Assembly: GCA_038049695.1 (NCBI GenBank)
Contig: CP142451.1
Span: 36,841,501-36,905,500 of the forward strand
Source of the DNA: Cinnamomum chago
Lineage: Eukaryota > Streptophyta > Magnoliopsida > Laurales > Lauraceae
DNA length: 64,000 nt
Direction of reading: 5' to 3'
Shown in pieces: positions 59,120-64,000 of the stretch. Made by a program: the position numbers and the translations under genes. The notes under the pieces were generated by a model. That model did no database searches, was not told where the DNA came from, and saw only the letters and a list, made by a program, of their open reading frames with translations. How positions within the stretch are numbered: position 1 is the first letter of the stretch; each line of letters starts with the position of its first letter.

Positions 59120-59379
59120 ATTTTTTTTATATTTTTTTGATAACCCTACAATTTTTTTTATATTTTTTTGATAACCCAACGTATCTCCCGCCTAAGAGCC
59201 TTCAGCCCTGAGCCTGAGGGACACTCGATTCTGGATAGCCGAGAATCCAAGGGGCACATGCACACCCTCTTATTCACTACATTGGGTAAAACTATGAGAG
59301 GTGAATGAAGGTAAGTGTCGAGCACAAGATCTCTCTGCTTCAGAATTCTTGGCCAAGTGAACTATCACTCGTTGGTTAT
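59120..59379 (-). mobile_element. tRNA-derived SINE with perfect 13-bp TSD
   Basis: Flanked by identical TTTACTTTATACA at 59107-59119 and 59380-59392. On the minus strand the 5' end has an A-box-like TAGTTCACTTGGCC and a B-box-like GTGCTCGACAC about 35 nt on. The 3' end is A-rich, with a roughly 31-bp tail unit (ggttatcaaaaaaatataaa) present twice. Different family from the SINE at 28088 and 44050. Confidence 0.85.
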
Positions 59380-59470
59380 TTTACTTTATACATTATCTTC
59401 ATTTTCTGTGACTACTAATTATTTTTGTGACTATATTACAAGAAAATCAATTCTCAAACAATTTATGGCA

Positions 59471-59894
59471 CCTAAGGGTAACAATCATTGATTGCCAAAC
59501 AATGGAATTTTAGAAATGGGAAAATCAATATTGGAAGATGATGCAGCCCTTTAGAGCTTTAAGACCCACATGAGGCCAACCACTAGTGTTGATCAAGACA
59601 AGGCCACCACCAAATCTTCCGGTCTGTTTACAAAGGATGAAGTGCTCTTCTCCTGCACAAACAAGTCCATAGGTATTCATGACCTAAGGGTAACAATCAT
59701 TGATGGCCAAACAATGGAATTTTAGAAATGCGAAAATCAATATTGGAAGATGATGCAGCCCTTTAGAGCTTTAAGACCCACATGAGGCCAACCACTAGTG
59801 TTGATCAAGACAAGGCCACCACCAAATCTTCCGGTCTGTTTACGAAGGATGAAGTGCTCCTCTTGCACAAACAAGTCCATTGGTATTCATGGTA
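59471..59894. repeat. 212-bp tandem duplication
   Basis: Copy 1 59471-59682 and copy 2 59683-59894 differ at only a handful of positions (for example attgattgcc/attgatggcc and tcttctcctgc/tcctcttgc). The high identity implies a recent event. No ORF spans it. Confidence 0.93.
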
Positions 59895-60526
59895 AAATTG
59901 GCAGCATAGGAGGAACGTGATGGTGCACCACTCACTCCATATATATACACTTAAGATTCGTTGACTACACTAGTGGGGGATTTTTCTTTTTAAAAATTAA
60001 TCAAGAAAGATTGCATATGAAAAGTTCCTCCTTATTGGGCCTATAAACTTTTCTTTTATTGGGTCCAGTTAGTATTGCTTTTTATGGACCTAGTGGGCCA
60101 AGCCAGACTTGTTATTAACCATTGTAAGTGACCATTGGTTAGGTGTCTCTTCGATTGAGATACCCCTTAATTCAAATTGGTGTCCACCGATGGTTGCAAC
60201 TTTCGATTCAAATGGTCTCTCTTTGATTTAACGTAAGTCCAAATGAAAATTTTGCTAGAGAATAGTAAGTAACCTTTTGAACTCAGTAAAATCAAGGCCT
60301 CATTGCATTCTAGATCCATTCCACTTTCAAATCATCTATCACATTTTTTTGCTACCTTCATTTGAGCCAGTTGTATGTGGTTCAAGTGTTTCGAGTGCCC
60401 TTGTGGTCTTCAGGGTTGGCCTTTGATATTCAACAGTGAACACAGTCCAACATAAAGAGGGGTTCATCCCATTTTATCTGTGAGGCAAACTTTCCACTGA
60501 CCCTGCAAACATCAAAGTGATGTAAG
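59895..60526. other. No gene seen
   Basis: Intergenic AT-rich sequence; nothing recognised. Confidence 0.5.
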
Positions 60527-61325
60527 GGCACCACAAATATTGGCACCACAAATATTTTTCTTCCCACAACACTAAAAGACAAAAAAATAATTTTTCCTAA
60601 ACTACCCCTCCCCCTTCTCCCTCTCCCTCTCCCTCCCTCATCTTCCCTTCCTCCCTCTCCCAGCCTCCACCCTCTTCCCTCATCTAATACCCCCCAGTTG
60701 CCGGCGGGGTCCCCCCCCTCCTAGTCGCCGACGGGTAGGAAAATCAGGCTGGCCCTTCCTCTTCTTCCCTCTCCTTCCCTCCCTACTCTTCTTCTCCCTC
60801 TCCTTCCCTCTCCTTCCCTCCCTACTATTCTTCTCCCTCCCCCTCCCAGTTATCGGTGGGGAGGGAGATTGGGCTACCTCCCCTTCTCTTCTTCTCCCTC
60901 TTCTTCCCTCTCCTTCCCTCCCTACTATTCTTCTCCCTCCCCCTCCCAGTTACCGGTGGGGAGGGAGATTGGGCTGCCTCCCAGTCGCTGCAGCCCGATC
61001 TCTCTCCCCACCGGAGACTGGGAGGGGGAGGGAGAGGGAGAGGGAGAAGAAGAGTAGGGGAGGGAAGGAGAAGGAAGGAGAGAGGGAGAAGAGGGAAAGA
61101 AAATAGAGGGGGAAGGAGGAAGAAAGAGGGAGAGACAGGGAGAGGGGGGAGGGTGGCCGGCAGCCCGCTCCCTCCTCACCTGCGATTGGGAGGGTGGGAG
61201 AGGGAGGAAGGGAAGAGGAGGGAGGGAGGGAGGGAGACTGGGAGAGGGAGGAGGGGTAGTTTAGGAAAAGTTTTTATTTTATTTTATTGTGCGGTGGAGA
61301 GAGTAGTTTTTGAGGTGCAAATAGA
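60527..61325. mobile_element. Second MITE with pyrimidine/purine core, related to 44864-45517
   Basis: Left end ggcaccacaaatatttttc and right end (reversed) gcacctcaaaaactactc are imperfect inverted repeats, and no clean TSD was found. Inside, ttcctaaactacccc (about 60596) and its inverse ggggtagtttaggaa (about 61253) match the same positions in 44864-45517. The core is a 420-bp CT-rich arm (60605-61005) with tandem units ending cccagttaccggtgggg. It is followed by a 240-bp GA-rich arm (61018-61260). Confidence 0.62.
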
Positions 61326-62412
61326 ACTTCCCTTTATTTTGATCACGACTTGGACTATCCATCTCAACCATCTTATTTATTTATTTACTTCTAACATAAG
61401 CATAATTTATTTCGCTACGACTAGGTGATCCATCTCAACTATATTATATATTGATTTCTAACAAAAACGAAATTTATGTCATAGGAGTTAGCCCCTATAT
61501 TTTAGGTTTGGTCAATTCTATGATGATGTGCCTAAATATTTATGGCCAATTGGCCATTAATGGCTCGAATATATGAATAAAAATGTGGTAGCAAGTTAAG
61601 AGGATACAACAGTGTTAAAGTACATATATTTGTTTAAGAAGAGCTCAAATAACTTTCATCTTCAAAAAACTCTTCAAAACTATTACAGATGATGGCCTTA
61701 CGTTGTATATAATAACCATCTTGATGATTTCACCATTCCAAAATAATAAAACATAAAGTTATTATACTATCATTAAATTCATTACTTGTTTAATCCCTAT
61801 AAGAAAAGTGGGCCCCGCATACTCGACTCTTATTGGAACCTAACAAACTTGGGCCCATCGAGAAGATAATTTAATGAACCACCCAATAAACTTGGTTAAT
61901 AAATGGGTTGGATTTATACTTATTATTAGACCTATCAAAAAAATAAATGGGTTGGATGGGTTGAGTTCATACAAACTATTACACCTATCAATCCGACTCC
62001 AAACTTACAAAACCCAAAACATTGCCTCTCAGCTGCCCACCTTCATTGTTAGTTGACGGTTTGGCTCGACCCTTTTTATAACTTCATGTTTTGGTCCTAG
62101 TCGACATTTTAAACACTCTGGATAAACAAGTTAGATTTGCAGTGAGTGGTCAAGTCGACCTGAATGCTGCGTTGTGTGCAAATATGATAATGTTCACCTA
62201 TAGACCTTCTGATGACTATGCAACGGTCCCATATGGACTATAATCAACGGTCTGGATGGCCTTGCAATGGGCCAAGCACTTAAGCACTGGTTTGGCAAAT
62301 AAAAACCCACCCATCATGTGATTTTATTTCATGGAGCTATTCTCAAAAGAAGAAAGAGTGTAAAGCAAAAACAAGGGTAGGAGAAACATCATAATAACAT
62401 GGTCATATTCAT
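61326..62412. other. No gene seen
   Basis: AT-rich intergenic sequence between the MITE and the 3' end of the minus-strand gene. A short plus ORF at 61874-62056 has no support. The 3' UTR of the minus-strand gene should occupy the right part. Confidence 0.5.
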
Positions 62413-63394
62413 TCAGAGACCCTTTAGACCTCTAAGAACTCTCTTGTGCCCCATACCCTCTACAGTAGCATTAGGAACCAGAAAGGACTCAGGCTTTGGG
62501 GTCTTCTCCTCCTTTTTCTTTTCAAAACAGTAATAAGGTGCTTGCCATTTTGCATTCTCCAGCACTGCACCCACTTCAAATGTAATCACATGTGCAGACA
62601 TTCCTACAAACATCAAGAAGTCAACATCAGACATCTAAGATTTTCAGATTTGAGAGAGAAGAAATTACAAGAAAAGAAAATGAAAATGGGTTAAATTGAT
62701 TGTAGGCCAAAAAGGCGCATAATTAGTTGTACTCGCGTTCAATTTGACACTAATTTAACCATTTTTTATCAAAAAATTCAAGCCTAAGCACAGCTATCTG
62801 CCCGGAGCCAAACCTGGCCCAAGGCAGATTAGGAATTGAAGCAAAGTTGTCAGTGGACTCCTAATTACATTATTACCCAAACGACCAGACCCAAAAATTT
62901 TAGTGAAGGGAAGATTTCATTTTCATTTGTCTGTCACCTGTATAGAAGAGCCAATGCACAGGCCTCTTGGTGACAACATCCTCATAGTACCATATGAAAT
63001 CTACCTTCTCCCACACATTGCAGAGGAACCCATCGACGTGCTCCTGGCCGAGGTAGTTTGCACCGTCTAGCCAGTCGGGCCGGAGAATCCCAACCTCGAA
63101 ATGCATTATCTTGCATTCCCTTGTGGAGTCCAAGGTGTAGTAGAAGGAGGTGCCATTGTCCCATTCAAGGTCATAGAGGAGATTCCCAAGTTGTTTCTGT
63201 ATGATGTTGAAATTCCGGCCATTGGGCCAGTCATACCACAGATCATTAGCCTGGAGTTTGCCGCTGGAGTTCATGAAGAGGAGGGAGTGGAACTGGTGGG
63301 GCCATGGAGTTGGTGTGGGGTCCACTGAGTTGGATGGTAGAAAGAAAGAGGAGGAGGATAGGAAGAGAAGGAGAAGGGATATGGTTGCCGCCAT
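62413..63394 (-). CDS. Secreted protein of the At4g14100-like family
   Basis: Two exons on minus: 62938-63394 and 62413-62603, with intron 62604-62937 (donor cag|gtgaca, acceptor tttgtag|ga). Together they make 215 aa, close to the roughly 200-aa plant family members. Residues 1-23 are a signal peptide ([20 protein letters not shown]). Mature-part landmarks are [96 protein letters not shown], and, across the junction, [20 protein letters not shown]. The family is conserved in plants and loosely labelled as a glycosyltransferase-like or unknown protein; I know of no proven activity. Intact and probably expressed. The N-glycosylation-type sites NGT and NAT fit a secretory route. Confidence 0.88.
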
Positions 63395-64000
63395 TGGTTT
63401 GGTTGGTGTACCTCTGTTATGTTAGGATAAAATATGAGCGGCACTAAAAGAGATGTTGAGGACAAAACCTTCTTCGTAGATTGGTCCCAATACCCACCTT
63501 AAATTGCAAAAATATCCATGATTACCTTTCCTCATAATGTTTTCCTTTTGGAGATTTAATGGAAAAAGCCCTCATAAATATCCTATTATTTAATTTGGCT
63601 CCAATAGAATATCCCAGACAGAATGGGCCCTTAATTGACGGTTTTTTTTTCTTGTCTTCTAGTGCTATAGTTGATATCGACTATCATCTGTAACTACACT
63701 TAAAACTCATTTTCGCATCTGCTTTTCCCGTTTACATCTTTCGCCTCGTCCGGTGTGAGTAACCCTTCTTTGGCAAGGAAAATCCACTACAACTCTTCAA
63801 GCACTCTATTAATGGTGGTGGTTGCACTCCTTTAAAAGGCAGGTACACACATGAATCTTTATTATAATTAGCTTGATAGTTTTCCCAAAACTTGGCAATC
63901 ACCCAACTTGTTGATTACTGTTCTTCCTTTTACATCTTACCAGCCTTAGAGAAGTAATCAACGACCTTGATCTGTCCTAGAAAATGACATCCAAGTACAT
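63395..64000 (-). promoter_or_regulatory. Upstream region of the minus-strand gene
   Basis: Contains the 5' UTR and promoter of the At4g14100-like gene by position. I cannot identify a specific core element. No other gene is visible before the window ends. Confidence 0.35.

Overview
This is a nuclear segment of a TE-rich flowering-plant genome. The evidence is spliced plant genes with plant-type signals, a eukaryotic tRNA-Lys with internal A/B boxes, Copia and Gypsy LTR retrotransposons, L1-type LINE tails, tRNA-derived SINEs, and many MITEs bearing superfamily-typical target-site duplications (TSDs). The lineage cannot be fixed by eye; a woody, large-genome angerm lineage such as a magnoliid is only an impression.

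Left third (1-24,050): two minus-strand Sirevirus-like Copia elements. Element 1 (1460-9208) has 1577-bp LTRs and a perfect 5-bp TSD (CGTCC). It keeps a coiled-coil/zinc-knuckle gag-like ORF and a third, 'plant transposon protein' ORF but has no protease, integrase, RT or RNase H. Element 2 (12520-24031) has the complete gag-pol layout (frameshifted) plus a homologous third ORF. A 2-kb solo LTR of another family (16027-18079, TSD CTTAC) sits exactly at the 3' end of its pol. The sequence between the elements holds exon-like pieces of an unidentified minus-strand host gene.

Middle (24,050-44,860): a mosaic of small elements and relics. It holds a hAT MITE, a 1.7-kb tandem duplication, a SINE, a fold-back element, an L1 tail, tRNA-Lys(UUU), a perfect-TIR MITE next to a (TA)n run, three solo LTRs (two with perfect TSDs), a decayed Copia relic, a GC-rich hAT element with a nested MITE, and a large imperfect palindrome holding a nested hAT element and a SINE.

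Right third (44,860-64,000): two recognisable host genes. The first is a four-exon GT47 xylan xylosyltransferase of the IRX10 clade (45990-57924, +, 416 aa). Its 8.3-kb first intron is filled with Gypsy and Copia relics, and its second intron carries an L1 tail and a Tourist-like MITE. Two related pyrimidine-core MITEs lie on either side of this gene. Downstream are a SINE with a 13-bp TSD and a 212-bp tandem duplication. The second gene is a two-exon, secreted-protein gene of the At4g14100-like family (62413-63394, -, 215 aa). IRX10 would act in the Golgi with IRX9/IRX14-type partners to extend the xylan backbone; nothing in the sequence ties the second gene to that pathway.

All boundaries were read by eye. 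Repeat identities were not computed.
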